A stretch of 64,000 nucleotides of DNA, taken from assembly GCA_030645915.1 (NCBI GenBank), contig JAUSNO010000031.1:49093-113092 (forward strand), read 5' to 3'. The notes beneath the pieces were generated by a model, which saw only the letters and a program-made list of their open reading frames with translations, ran no database searches and was not told where the DNA came from. This document shows positions 36,593-45,537 of this stretch, piece after piece; position 1 is the stretch's first letter, and each line of letters begins with the position of its first letter. Source of the DNA: Undibacterium sp. GTDB taxonomy: Bacteria > Pseudomonadota > Gammaproteobacteria > Burkholderiales > Burkholderiaceae_D. The translations under genes were made by a program, and so were the position numbers.

Positions 36593-37255
36593 TTATTGGT
36601 GATGGGTTTCTTTTTCGCAACGGGCGATTTCCGCCTCATACGCATTCAGAAAAGCGCCGCCAAAGAAGGTTTTATTCTGGCTCGCCCTTTCTTTTTTAAT
36701 CCCTTGATAGCGATCGACAAACTGTTCCCACATCTTTGCCTTGCGGATGGCCGGGAAGAATTTTTCTGCCGTGCCTGGCGGTGGCAATTGTTTTTCTATT
36801 TGCGCAGGCGTAAATTTTTCTACGCCATCTTCCTGGGCGCTATGAAACCCCACCAGCATCGCACTCTGGTGTGCCTGTAAATCACGGTACGCCTCCTGCA
36901 TGGCGTCTACCGGTGACATAAATCCGGGCATCCTCTTGCGCAGCATCTGCAGCACGACTGCATCCGCCTTATGTAAGAATTTCAGCGGATTATTGTTGCG
37001 CATGACGATCATCGTGGCATCGGCGTTGACCTCACGCTTCACCAGCGAGCGTTTTTGTAACAGGCTATGCGTGCCGTGTATCGATACGCTCAGCAGTTTA
37101 CCTACGGTCTCCATCAACTCAGGCGTTAACTTGCTGCGGTTACCCAGTTCTAACGCCTGGTCGGTGATTCCTGCCCCTTTCAGAAACGCATCAAAAAGTT
37201 CCTGATGGTTCGCTTCAACTGGTTCGATTACATCGATAGAGGGCTGTTCGGACAT
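36593..37255 (-). CDS. Orphan C-terminal domain of a type VI secretion FHA protein (TagH/ImpI-like)
   Basis: The 220-aa protein has motifs recalling the C-terminal region of type VI secretion FHA-domain proteins: NNNPLKF, MPGFMSPVDAMQEAYRDL, LQAHQSAMLVGF and FGGAFLNAYEAEIARC are close to the family pattern (NNPLKF, GFL-PVEA--EAFDDLRAHQ-A---G, F---F--AYE). In those proteins an N-terminal FHA domain recognises phosphothreonine; here it is absent and the protein starts with a short polar segment. No other T6SS gene lies in the window. The GGAG ribosome binding site is present. It could be a stand-alone T6SS-regulatory partner or a domain remnant. The assignment is from motif memory. Confidence 0.7.
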   Translation of the reverse strand: MSEQPSIDVIEPVEANHQELFDAFLKGAGITDQALELGNRSKLTPELMETVGKLLSVSIHGTHSLLQKRSLVKREVNADATMIVMRNNNPLKFLHKADAVVLQMLRKRMPGFMSPVDAMQEAYRDLQAHQSAMLVGFHSAQEDGVEKFTPAQIEKQLPPPGTAEKFFPAIRKAKMWEQFVDRYQGIKKERASQNKTFFGGAFLNAYEAEIARCEKETHHQ

Positions 37256-37417
37256 AGCATGTGCTCCTGTTGTAGTCGCGCTTGGATTCGACTGATGTGA
37301 TTGTAGAAAAAGATCAGGCTTAAACCCTAACTTAGTTCATGGCCCCTCGCAAGACGCTGGCCCTGTTTTTGAGCGGGCTGCAATGTTTTTTGTTTTTATA
37401 CAACTATTGTATGAGTG

Positions 37418-38110
37418 TCACGAGCCAAACCGGTAGTGGTTGAGTAGCTCGAAATCATCGCCGGGTGCGGTTTCGCGGAATAAGGCAATGCTGCTGACGC
37501 GCAGTGGTTCAGCGATAGAGAAATGTCTTGTTGCCGCATCATGAAGCAGGGTCGACATCGCGCTGCCGAGATCTTTTCGGGCGTCACTTAATGTCATGTG
37601 AAAGCGGAACTCTTCTTCGGTGTACGGATAGCCCCATTGCAGCAATAACTCTTGCTGGCGTGGGCTAAGTGCGGGCATATTCCTGCGCGCGAGTTCAGAG
37701 GCACTGAGCGGCGCACTGAAACGCGCAAAGTGACGCATGCAGTGCAGCGCCAGCGTATTGATTTCTGGGCATGCCGCGTAGGGTAGTAGTGCCAGAAAAT
37801 TCCCCAACCATTGCACTCGTGGTGACGGTATCGTGAAACCAGCTTGCGCAGCGCAGAACCTGGTCAGTGCAGAATCGAGCTGCGCAATATCGCAAGCGTC
37901 TGTCAGATGAAATGGCGCCTTGAGGGTGGCATGAAAACCATAGCGCCTGGCATTGATGGTCAACCCATGCATTTGTGCCAGAGTGAGGCCTGCGATGACC
38001 GGCTGCGGCAGCGCCTGATTTTTTGCCACATCGCGACCTAGCCAATGGTCGCCGGCAAGCGACCAGGGATCATCTGGCTCTGGTGAAAAATACAATGCAT
38101 AACGAGGCAT
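37418..38110 (-). CDS. DUF1045 phosphonate-associated 2H phosphoesterase-like protein
   Basis: The 230-aa protein matches the DUF1045 family (putative phosphonate metabolism protein, TIGR03223). It contains two H-x-T/S motifs typical of 2H phosphoesterases: FHATLKAPFHLT in the first half and FRFHMTLSDA in the second. The MPRYALYFSPEPDDPW start is characteristic. Relatives sit in phn operons beside phnM and phnN, and a cyclic phosphodiester role has been proposed. Here it is divergent from phnM with a 125-bp shared promoter region. Confidence 0.9.
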   Translation of the reverse strand: MPRYALYFSPEPDDPWSLAGDHWLGRDVAKNQALPQPVIAGLTLAQMHGLTINARRYGFHATLKAPFHLTDACDIAQLDSALTRFCAAQAGFTIPSPRVQWLGNFLALLPYAACPEINTLALHCMRHFARFSAPLSASELARRNMPALSPRQQELLLQWGYPYTEEEFRFHMTLSDARKDLGSAMSTLLHDAATRHFSIAEPLRVSSIALFRETAPGDDFELLNHYRFGS

Positions 38111-38235
38111 GTCTTCATTTTCCTTGCGCGATATTCGGGTGGATGACCTAGCCGATTTTGGGAATCAAAAGTGGTTTGCCGATATACAATCGTGCTACTG
38201 TTTATCGATCGCCACTATCTTGTCTGTGTTTTGTC

Positions 38236-39387
38236 ATGAAATCAAGTTGCTTACCTTTTTCCGTTCGTAATGCACGCATCGTTACCTCTAACGCCGTGTT
38301 CACCGGATCACTCGCAGTCCAGCAAGGCCTGATCGCCGATGTGTCGTCGACGGCGGCTGCTTTAACGGGTGACGATTGGCAAGGCGATTACCTCTTGCCG
38401 GGGCTGATAGAACTGCATACCGACAATCTTGAAAAACACTTGATGCCACGCCCCAAGGTCAATTGGCCAGTGCTGCCTGCAATTCTTGCGCATGACGCGC
38501 AAATTGCCGCAGCCGGCATCACCACGGTGCTTGATGCCATTGCCGTTGGCGATATCGATGTCGATAGCATACGCCTGCAAACCTTGCAGAGTTGTTCGCA
38601 GGGTTTGCATGAGGCGACTGCTGCCGCATTGCTGCGCGTAGACCATTTCTTGCATATGCGGCTGGAATTGGCGGAGCCAGAATTGCTCTCGATGTTCGTG
38701 CCCTTCCTGCATGATGACAGGGTTAAACTGGTGTCGTTGATGGATCATACCCCGGGCCAGCGCCAGTGGACTGACCTGCAGCATTATCGTGTGTACGTGA
38801 CCGGCAAGCGTGGCTGGAGTGAGCAAAAGGTCGATGGCATGCTGGAGCAGTTGCTGGAACGCCAGGAGCGCAACGTGGCAGCGAATCGAAAAAAAATCAT
38901 TGAATGCTGTCGTCAACGCGTGCATCCGATACCGCTAGCCACTCACGATGACACCACCATCGCCCATGTGAATGAGGGTGTCGCCGACGGCGTAACTATT
39001 TCAGAATTTCCGACCACAATGGCCGCTGCCCGGGCCGCGCGTGAACATGGCTTGCACATCGTCATGGGCGCGCCCAACAGGGTGCGTGGCGGTTCGCATT
39101 CAGGTAACGTCTCTGCCAGTGACCTGGCGCGGGCAGATTTGCTGGATGTGCTGTCGTCCGATTATGTGCCCGCCAGTTTGCTGCATGCGGCTTTTTTGCT
39201 GCAGGAAGATGGTTTCAGTTTGCCCAAGGCGATCGCAACTGTCTCGCGTAATCCGGCGAAAATTATCACTATGTCAGACCGGGGAGAAATCGCCCCCACC
39301 CTGCGCGCCGATTTTATGCGTGTCAGGATGTGCGGACAATTTCCTGTCGTGATCAGTGTCTGGAAAGACGGCCGCAAGATAGTCTGA
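38236..39387 (+). CDS. phnM: Alpha-D-ribose 1-methylphosphonate 5-triphosphate diphosphatase
   Basis: From the ATG at 38236 the protein is 383 aa (E. coli PhnM is about 378). It is an amidohydrolase-fold enzyme: IELHTDNLEKH (metal ligands), a conserved MDHTPGQRQW segment, LATHDDT and VVMGAPN-like ending motifs including GGSHSGNVSA. In the C-P lyase pathway it removes pyrophosphate from the triphosphorylated intermediate before PhnJ cleaves the C-P bond. No phnGHIJKL genes are within the window. A longer frame from 38158 is less likely. It is divergent from DUF1045. Confidence 0.93.
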   Translation: MKSSCLPFSVRNARIVTSNAVFTGSLAVQQGLIADVSSTAAALTGDDWQGDYLLPGLIELHTDNLEKHLMPRPKVNWPVLPAILAHDAQIAAAGITTVLDAIAVGDIDVDSIRLQTLQSCSQGLHEATAAALLRVDHFLHMRLELAEPELLSMFVPFLHDDRVKLVSLMDHTPGQRQWTDLQHYRVYVTGKRGWSEQKVDGMLEQLLERQERNVAANRKKIIECCRQRVHPIPLATHDDTTIAHVNEGVADGVTISEFPTTMAAARAAREHGLHIVMGAPNRVRGGSHSGNVSASDLARADLLDVLSSDYVPASLLHAAFLLQEDGFSLPKAIATVSRNPAKIITMSDRGEIAPTLRADFMRVRMCGQFPVVISVWKDGRKIV

Positions 39388-39411
39388 GTAGCGTCTTATC
39401 TCTGAATAAGT

Positions 39412-40350
39412 TCAGGTGTCTGCATTGATGCGTGCGACCAATGTGGCGAGCACTTGTTCTGCCTGATCGTTGTCGACCTGGCAGGTCCCGGCGTTTTCAT
39501 GCCCACCTCCGCCATACTCCAGCATCAAGGGGCCGATGTTGGTCTTCGATGTGCGGTTAAGGATGGATTTGCCAGTGGCAAAAACCGTGTTCTGGTTCTT
39601 CAGTCCCCACAAGACATGGATGGAAATATTGGTATCCGGGAACAGTGCATAAATCAGGAAACGATTCCCGGCAAAGATGGTTTCTTCGTTGCGCAAATCC
39701 AGTACTACCAGGTTTTTATGCACCGTTGCGCAACGTAAAATTTGTGCCTTACATTTTTCTTCGTGTTCAAAATACAGATCCACGCGTTCTTTGACGTCGG
39801 GGCTTAGCATGATCTGATCGATACTCTGGGTTTTGCACAGGTTGATCAGGTCCATCATTAAATTATAATTTGAAATTCTGAAATCGCGGAAACGGCCAAG
39901 GCCAGTGCGCGCATCCATCAAAAAATTCAGTAAATCCCAGCGCTCGGGATTGAGCACTTCCTGGCGGTTAAATTGCGCCGAATCTCCCTTGTCTACCGCC
40001 GCCATCATCTCGTCCCATGCAGCAGGAAAAGCCTTATTGCCGCCGTAGTAGTCATACACCACGCGCGCAGCAGAAGGCGCTTCCGGATGAATGATATGGT
40101 TGGCACTGGCACCGTCATTGCGGATGAGTTCTGACAGGTGATGATCAAAAGCCATGTGCACGCCTTTGACATAAGGCAGGTTGGTGCTGATATCGTTGCC
40201 GGTGACTTCGATCTTGCCGTCCTGCATATCCTTGGGATGCACAAATTTGATTTCGTCTATCAAATCGAGATGCTGGAGCAACACAGCGCACACCAATCCA
40301 TCAAAATCACTGCGGGTAATGAGCCGAAATTTTCTTGTAGTTGCAGACAT
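39412..40350 (-). CDS. DHH-family phosphoesterase, exopolyphosphatase-like
   Basis: The protein is 312 aa from the ATG at 40350 (GGGAG ribosome binding site; a longer frame to 40437 is rejected). RSDFDGLVCAVLL carries the first metal Asp residues, AFDHHLSE near 70 is the DHH motif, and GGGGHENAGTCQV is the DHHA1 nucleotide-binding loop near the end. Members hydrolyse phosphodiester or phosphoanhydride bonds of oligonucleotides, cyclic dinucleotides or polyphosphate. The exact substrate is open. It follows the ABC/peptidase operon on the same strand, separated by a hairpin. Confidence 0.88.
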   Translation of the reverse strand: MSATTRKFRLITRSDFDGLVCAVLLQHLDLIDEIKFVHPKDMQDGKIEVTGNDISTNLPYVKGVHMAFDHHLSELIRNDGASANHIIHPEAPSAARVVYDYYGGNKAFPAAWDEMMAAVDKGDSAQFNRQEVLNPERWDLLNFLMDARTGLGRFRDFRISNYNLMMDLINLCKTQSIDQIMLSPDVKERVDLYFEHEEKCKAQILRCATVHKNLVVLDLRNEETIFAGNRFLIYALFPDTNISIHVLWGLKNQNTVFATGKSILNRTSKTNIGPLMLEYGGGGHENAGTCQVDNDQAEQVLATLVARINADT

Positions 40351-40535
40351 GAATACTCCCAGTAGGGTGAATGGTTTGCTATTTGGAGCCAAAATTATAA
40401 GTGGAATTTGTCGATCCATGTGCTGAAACAACGGCAATCAGTTTTTTACCTGCTGTCTACCGGCAATTGCCATTTTTCTGGCGCGTCGGGTATCAGTTTG
40501 AGGATGCCAAATAGGGCGGCCTGTACATCAGCTTC

Positions 40536-40574
40536 AGGCACTGTGTTTATCGCTATCGATGAAACACAGTGCCT
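40536..40574 (-). terminator. Perfect 13-bp hairpin after the ABC-permease/peptidase gene
   Basis: AGGCACTGTGTTT (40536-40548) pairs exactly with AAACACAGTGCCT (40562-40574) around a 13-nt loop, 10 bases after the stop codon. No T run follows on the minus strand, so termination would have to be Rho-assisted, or the hairpin stabilises the transcript end. Confidence 0.5.
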
Positions 40575-40584
40575 TCATTCCGAA

Positions 40585-43500
40585 CTAATCGAAGCTTACC
40601 TCCTTGCGATTATCACGCGAGACGCGATCTATCATTTTGTTATACGGATCAACGCCGACTTCAAACGGTTTTTCCTTGACCGTAATCGTTATGCTGGAGT
40701 CGCCACCAGGCACGACGCGTTTTTCGGTGAATAAAACGCGTTCATCTTTTTCCTTGGCACCGTCATCGCGGGCGAAGATGGCGATTTCTATCGGTTCGTC
40801 ATAGTTTCGAGGTTTCTCCACTCCTTTGCCGTCCGCTTCCATTTTGGCAAGGTGCAACTTCATCGTCACATCCCATTGCCCGTCCGGCCTTTTCTTGGCG
40901 CTGGCTGCGGCGACACGGTTATCGTAGAACACGATTTTCTCGAACATGTCCGTGATCAAAGCCTGTTTGTCTTTCGGCGCTTCGGCACGGATGTATTCCA
41001 GTAATTCCTTGGTCGTGGTGTACGGGGCGTTTTGAAAGCCCTTGTCCTGCAGATAGCGTTTCAGTGCGCGGTTCAGCGGCTCTTCGCCGATTTCGTCGCG
41101 CAGGCGGTAGAAGATCAGGCTGCCTTTGCGATAGTGTATGTACTGCTGGTTTTCTACGCGGTATAGTGGCTGCTCTTCAATCTGTTCACCACCACGACTG
41201 CTGAGGTAACGGTCAAGTTCATAGCGCAGGAAACGGCGCATTTTTTCGCGGCCGTACTCTCTCTCCATCACCATCAGGGCAGAATATTGCGCTAGAGATT
41301 CCACCAGCATGGTCGATCCCTGCACCTGCGCACCGATGACTTGGTGACCCCACCATTGATGCGCCATTTCATGCGCCGTGACATAAAACACATAGTCGAT
41401 ATCATCCTTGTCGCGCAAGTCGGCGATAAAACCTATGCCTTCGGAAAAAGGGATGGTATTGGCAAAAGACTGGGCAAAACTCTGGTAGGCCGGGAACTCC
41501 AGAATACGCACTTGCTTATGCTGATAAGGCGTGAATTGCTCGCTGAAATAATCGAGCGATTTTTGCGTGCCGGTGATCATTCTATCGACGTTGTAAGCAT
41601 GTTTTTTATCGTAGTAAATTTCTATCGGCAGACCTTTCCAGTCGCTTTTCCTGACTTCCCATTTGGCAGAGAGGTAGGCAAAGAAGGACGCCATCGGTCT
41701 ATCCATCTTGTAGTTGAAATAGCGGCGGCCATTTTCTTCCCAGCTCTTTTGCAGATAACCGGGCGCCAGCGCGATTTGATCGTTGCTGGTGGAGACCGTA
41801 GTGTCGAAATTAATCCAGTCGGCTTCAGGGCCAAACATGTGATTGGCGCGCGCTGCTTCGTCCTCCAGTTTCGCCATACGTTCCGGTTCGCCCAGACCAC
41901 GTTTTTTGCGTTCGCTTCTATCCAGTAATTCGGCTCCGCTGTTGTAGCCAAGGCGCGGAAAGAACTGACTGTTTTCGAAGAAAGTGCCGTTCAGGTTGAT
42001 GGTATTTGGCGTACCACTATTGGTAAAGCCCGGATTGCGAACGTCGACAGAAAAATCAAGCGCTAAACTGGCATTCGGCGCCAGCGCCTGGCTTAACTTG
42101 AGTATGCTGAAACCAAATTTCTTGTCGGCCAGCGTGACTGTGTGTGCTGGCAGATTGATCCAATTGGTTGCTATGTCAGGATCAGGATTGATCTGCAGGC
42201 GCAAGGTATCCAAAGGCAATGCCGTCTTGTTTTGTAAAACATAATGTCCCTTGATGGCGACTCTTCTTTCAGCGGGAAAGATATCCACTTCTGCACGCAC
42301 GTCGGTGATTTTTGGATGCGGTAGATCTTTGTATTTTCGGTACAATTTTTCATATTCTGCCTGCTTGTCCATAGCGATATTACCTGGCTCGTAATGATTG
42401 AGCACATTGGTATTATAGAAAATCCAGCCGCCGCTCGCGGCAAAACCCGCCAGACTACACGCTAGCGCAATCCCAGCACCGCCGCGCAGGCGTTGCAGAG
42501 CCAGGCGCACACGTACGCGCCATTCTTGCGATAAACCACGGACCCAGAAAGCTTGCGCCAAAATCAGTAACGCCAAGGTAAATAAGCTCCAGTACAGCGC
42601 ATACCAGGCCCAGCCGGTCAAGAAATGGCCATAGGCATTCATGTCGGAATACCGCAGGCTAGGCAGGCCGGCAAAGTTATACAGGTTGTGATCGAAATGC
42701 ATGGTGCCCATGACGATTTGTGACACTAATAACAGGATGATCAACAGGTAACCGATGAACTTATTATTAGTGAATACCTGCAATGCCATTGCACACAAAC
42801 CCATCAAGATAAAGAAGACCGAACCGATCAAGATCCCCTTGAGATAAAGCAGCCCTTCCAGAGCAACACCACCTTTAATTAACTGGAAACATAGTGCGGT
42901 GATCATTCCGGCAAACAGGAAACCAAGAATCACGCCGACTAGTGCAAGGCTCTTGGCCAGCAAAGGCGCCCAATTGGGGATGGGCATGGCATCGGTGACG
43001 TCGGCAATTTTTGCCTGTCTTTCCTTGAAGATTAATTCTCCGGCGTAGAAGGTGACGACGATCACCAACATGAAATTAAAACTGTTACTTAAGGATTGCA
43101 GCATCAGGTTGGTGACTGGATAAACCTTGGTGCCGAACATGCTGCCGGATTGGCTGACGTTAGCAACCAGATTCAATACGCCAAACAGCAGCATGACCAA
43201 AAACGGCACGCTCTTGAATACTGCCTTGGCGTCGAAACTAAAAATTTCCCAACATTGCGCCCAGGCGGTTGCGCCGGTGACGCGCGGTTCTATGCGCGGC
43301 AGCTTGACATCAACTGTGACGGTGGACGCCGCTTCTTGCGGCTTCGCCTTGCCAAATAAGCGCTTGGCTGTTCCCGCACGTTGTGGGGTAAATAACTTCA
43401 GTGTGGCGCCGAAGAAGATCAGCGCCACCGTCGACCATAGGATGCGATTTGCCAGAATAAAGTTGGCAAAAGCGGGCAGGCCGGCATTCGATTCGGCCGC

Positions 43501-44172
43501 CGAAAAATAACGCGTGGTGCGGCCAAACGCACGGACGCCGAAAGGATCGAGCAGCACGGCTATCCATTCATTGCTGATGTCACGGGTAAACGCCCCCGCT
43601 ACGCCCCAGAGCACAAAGAAGGCCAAGACGCCGACATACACCAGCATCATCGAACGCGTCGTTGCGGCCAGCAGCATCAGGAGCGCACCGATGAAGAGTA
43701 AATTGGGAATGACAAAAACTGCAAAGCCCCAAAGAAAAGGCTGTAAAGAAAAAGGGCCAACCTTGCTTACGTCTACCCAGGGCATGAGCGGGCCTATCAT
43801 CAGGCCGATAGAAATCAACACGAATATGGCAAGACAGGCGACCAGGCCAGCGAGAAAACGGCCGATCAGATAATCGTGCTTGCGCATGGGCGTGGCAAAG
43901 ATCATGTCGGAAATACCGATCTCGGTATCGCGCAATACTGCACCGGCGATAAAGATCGTGACAATGAACATTGAAATGACACTGAATGTTCCCAGCATCT
44001 GTGCGATGACCACGGGCGCATTGCGGTTGACATTGCCGATTGCGCCACCTACCTGTATCGAATCGCTGGTGCTGGCGCCGAAGGCCATCGCCCCCAGGAT
44101 CAGGGCTGTGACCCATAGCAGCGGCTGGCGCAATTGATAGCGCAGGTCGAACTTAAAGAATTCAAACCACAT
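40585..44172 (-). CDS. ABC-2 type permease fused to an M1-family zinc aminopeptidase
   Basis: The protein is 1195 aa. The first about 580 residues contain two blocks of six or so membrane helices typical of ABC-2 permeases (the second begins near 430 and is followed by an arginine-rich cytosolic stretch). The C-terminal part is a gluzincin domain: AHEMAHQWWGHQV near 930 supplies the HExxH zinc site and WW, with MLVESLAQYSALMVM (the third ligand Glu) about 20 residues later. The peptidase should face outward, next to the pore. It is translationally coupled to the ABC ATPase upstream: only 10 bases separate them, containing GGAG. Substrate and direction of transport are unknown. Confidence 0.93.
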   Translation of the reverse strand: MWFEFFKFDLRYQLRQPLLWVTALILGAMAFGASTSDSIQVGGAIGNVNRNAPVVIAQMLGTFSVISMFIVTIFIAGAVLRDTEIGISDMIFATPMRKHDYLIGRFLAGLVACLAIFVLISIGLMIGPLMPWVDVSKVGPFSLQPFLWGFAVFVIPNLLFIGALLMLLAATTRSMMLVYVGVLAFFVLWGVAGAFTRDISNEWIAVLLDPFGVRAFGRTTRYFSAAESNAGLPAFANFILANRILWSTVALIFFGATLKLFTPQRAGTAKRLFGKAKPQEAASTVTVDVKLPRIEPRVTGATAWAQCWEIFSFDAKAVFKSVPFLVMLLFGVLNLVANVSQSGSMFGTKVYPVTNLMLQSLSNSFNFMLVIVVTFYAGELIFKERQAKIADVTDAMPIPNWAPLLAKSLALVGVILGFLFAGMITALCFQLIKGGVALEGLLYLKGILIGSVFFILMGLCAMALQVFTNNKFIGYLLIILLLVSQIVMGTMHFDHNLYNFAGLPSLRYSDMNAYGHFLTGWAWYALYWSLFTLALLILAQAFWVRGLSQEWRVRVRLALQRLRGGAGIALACSLAGFAASGGWIFYNTNVLNHYEPGNIAMDKQAEYEKLYRKYKDLPHPKITDVRAEVDIFPAERRVAIKGHYVLQNKTALPLDTLRLQINPDPDIATNWINLPAHTVTLADKKFGFSILKLSQALAPNASLALDFSVDVRNPGFTNSGTPNTINLNGTFFENSQFFPRLGYNSGAELLDRSERKKRGLGEPERMAKLEDEAARANHMFGPEADWINFDTTVSTSNDQIALAPGYLQKSWEENGRRYFNYKMDRPMASFFAYLSAKWEVRKSDWKGLPIEIYYDKKHAYNVDRMITGTQKSLDYFSEQFTPYQHKQVRILEFPAYQSFAQSFANTIPFSEGIGFIADLRDKDDIDYVFYVTAHEMAHQWWGHQVIGAQVQGSTMLVESLAQYSALMVMEREYGREKMRRFLRYELDRYLSSRGGEQIEEQPLYRVENQQYIHYRKGSLIFYRLRDEIGEEPLNRALKRYLQDKGFQNAPYTTTKELLEYIRAEAPKDKQALITDMFEKIVFYDNRVAAASAKKRPDGQWDVTMKLHLAKMEADGKGVEKPRNYDEPIEIAIFARDDGAKEKDERVLFTEKRVVPGGDSSITITVKEKPFEVGVDPYNKMIDRVSRDNRKEVSFD

Positions 44173-44182
44173 GATCTGCTCC

Positions 44183-45085
44183 TTAAGCTATAGCGTTGGC
44201 AGGGGACTGCGCTTTTGTCTGCGAGGCGCGCAACTGCAGGAAGTACACGTCTTCCAGATCCGGTTCCACCATGATGAAACCATCATCCGGTTGTTCATCG
44301 GAAAAGACGTTGATCTGCGGCTTGCCGGCGACCAGACGGGTGGCCAGGACATTGAAGCGGCTTTGGTATTCCGCCAGCGCGGCCTTGCTGACGCTCTTGC
44401 GCCAGACCTTGTTTTTTAATGCATCGATCGCTACTTGCGGCTCGCCTTGCACCAGCACCTGGCCCTTGCCTATCATCGCCATGCGCGGACACAGGTCGGT
44501 GACATCCTCGACGATATGGGTAGAGAGTATCACCACCACCTGTTCGCCAATTTCTGCCAGCAGGTTCAGGAAGCGATTGCGCTCATCCGGATCGAGCCCC
44601 GCGGTGGGTTCATCGACGATTACCAGCTTAGGTGCGCCCAGCAAGGCTTGCGCAATGCCGAAGCGCTGACGCATACCGCCTGAATAGGTGCCTAGCGCAC
44701 GCTTGCGCGCCTCCCACAGATTGGTCTGGCGCAGCAAACCTTCGACCATTTCCTTGCGTTCGGATTTTTTGGTCAAGCCTTTCAGGACGGCAAAATGATT
44801 CAGTAAATCTTCTGCGCTGACCTTCGGGTAGACGCCGAAATCCTGCGGCAGGTAACCGAGCTGGCGCCGCAGGCTTTCTTTTTCCTTGATCACGTCCAGA
44901 CCATGAAAATGTATGCTGCCGTTATCGGGTTCCTGCAAGGTGGCGATGGTGCGCATCAGGGACGATTTGCCTGCGCCGTTGGGGCCGAGCAAGCCAAACA
45001 AACCATTGGGAATCTCAAGACTGACATTGTTAATGGCATGCACGCCGTTGGCGTAGGTCTTGTTGAGCTGTTTGATCGATAGCAT
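44183..45085 (-). CDS. ABC transporter ATP-binding protein partner of the permease-peptidase
   Basis: The protein is about 300 aa from the ATG at 45085, preceded by GGAG at 10 nt (ATGs at 45094 and further upstream are less well placed). Walker A GPNGAGKSSL, the signature YSGGMRQRFGIAQALL, Walker B LVIVDEPTAGLD and the switch His in STHIVED are all intact. The C-terminal 60 residues (after about 235) are a regulatory tail. It should power the membrane protein encoded next. A 17-bp palindromic operator lies about 130 bp upstream. Confidence 0.94.
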   Translation of the reverse strand: MLSIKQLNKTYANGVHAINNVSLEIPNGLFGLLGPNGAGKSSLMRTIATLQEPDNGSIHFHGLDVIKEKESLRRQLGYLPQDFGVYPKVSAEDLLNHFAVLKGLTKKSERKEMVEGLLRQTNLWEARKRALGTYSGGMRQRFGIAQALLGAPKLVIVDEPTAGLDPDERNRFLNLLAEIGEQVVVILSTHIVEDVTDLCPRMAMIGKGQVLVQGEPQVAIDALKNKVWRKSVSKAALAEYQSRFNVLATRLVAGKPQINVFSDEQPDDGFIMVEPDLEDVYFLQLRASQTKAQSPANAIA

Positions 45086-45213
45086 GAGGTTCATTCTCCG
45101 GGTTGGGGATGTTGTCGGTATTGGTTGATCGCGGTAGCGACTGTGATCACATCTGCTTGCGAGGACCACTCGACAAACCATAGGTGACCCAAATATATAA
45201 GATGAAATTGAGA

Positions 45214-45230
45214 AACGTTACTGTAACGTT
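45214..45230. promoter_or_regulatory. 17-bp perfect palindrome, probable operator of the ABC-peptidase operon
   Basis: AACGTTAC-T-GTAACGTT is perfectly symmetric around one base, the architecture of many TetR-family operators. It overlaps the expected -35 region of a minus-strand promoter whose -10 would be the TATATAT stretch at about 45190-45202. The cognate regulator is not in the window. Confidence 0.55.
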
Positions 45231-45391
45231 ATTGTGCAGACAATAGTATTCTACGGTGACCAATGAACGATTGGCTAGGATGAACGACACCATGCCGGGA
45301 TGAAATTACTGTGATGAAAGAAGCATGCGGATATAGGGGGTGACGTTGAGGATGCATTTTCATGAGAGATTGCAAATCCGGGTGGCCTAAC

Positions 45392-45450
45392 ACGCAACAC
45401 CCATGCGCCTTACCAGCCTATCTGGCCTGCAAGGCGCATGGGTGTTGCGT
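45392..45450. repeat. Dispersed palindrome, copy E
   Basis: Arms ACGCAACACCCATGCG (45392-45407) and CGCATGGGTGTTGCGT (45435-45450) are perfectly complementary, even though the arm sequence differs from copies A and B, so the changes are compensatory. The stem extends inward with CCTT/AAGG. Confidence 0.87.
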
Positions 45451-45537
45451 GCTGGCCGTGCCATCGTTCAATTTTTAATCAATTGTGCCTATCCACCCAG
45501 GTGAAAAACACATCCTGAAGCGGAATTCATTTATCCT

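Larger units (their letters stand above)
45086..45537. other. Divergent regulatory region of the ABC operon with palindrome copy E
   Basis: It holds a TATATAT-rich -10 candidate (minus strand, about 45190-45202), a perfect 17-bp palindrome (45214-45230) and dispersed palindrome copy E (45392-45450). No gene was recognised. Confidence 0.6.
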
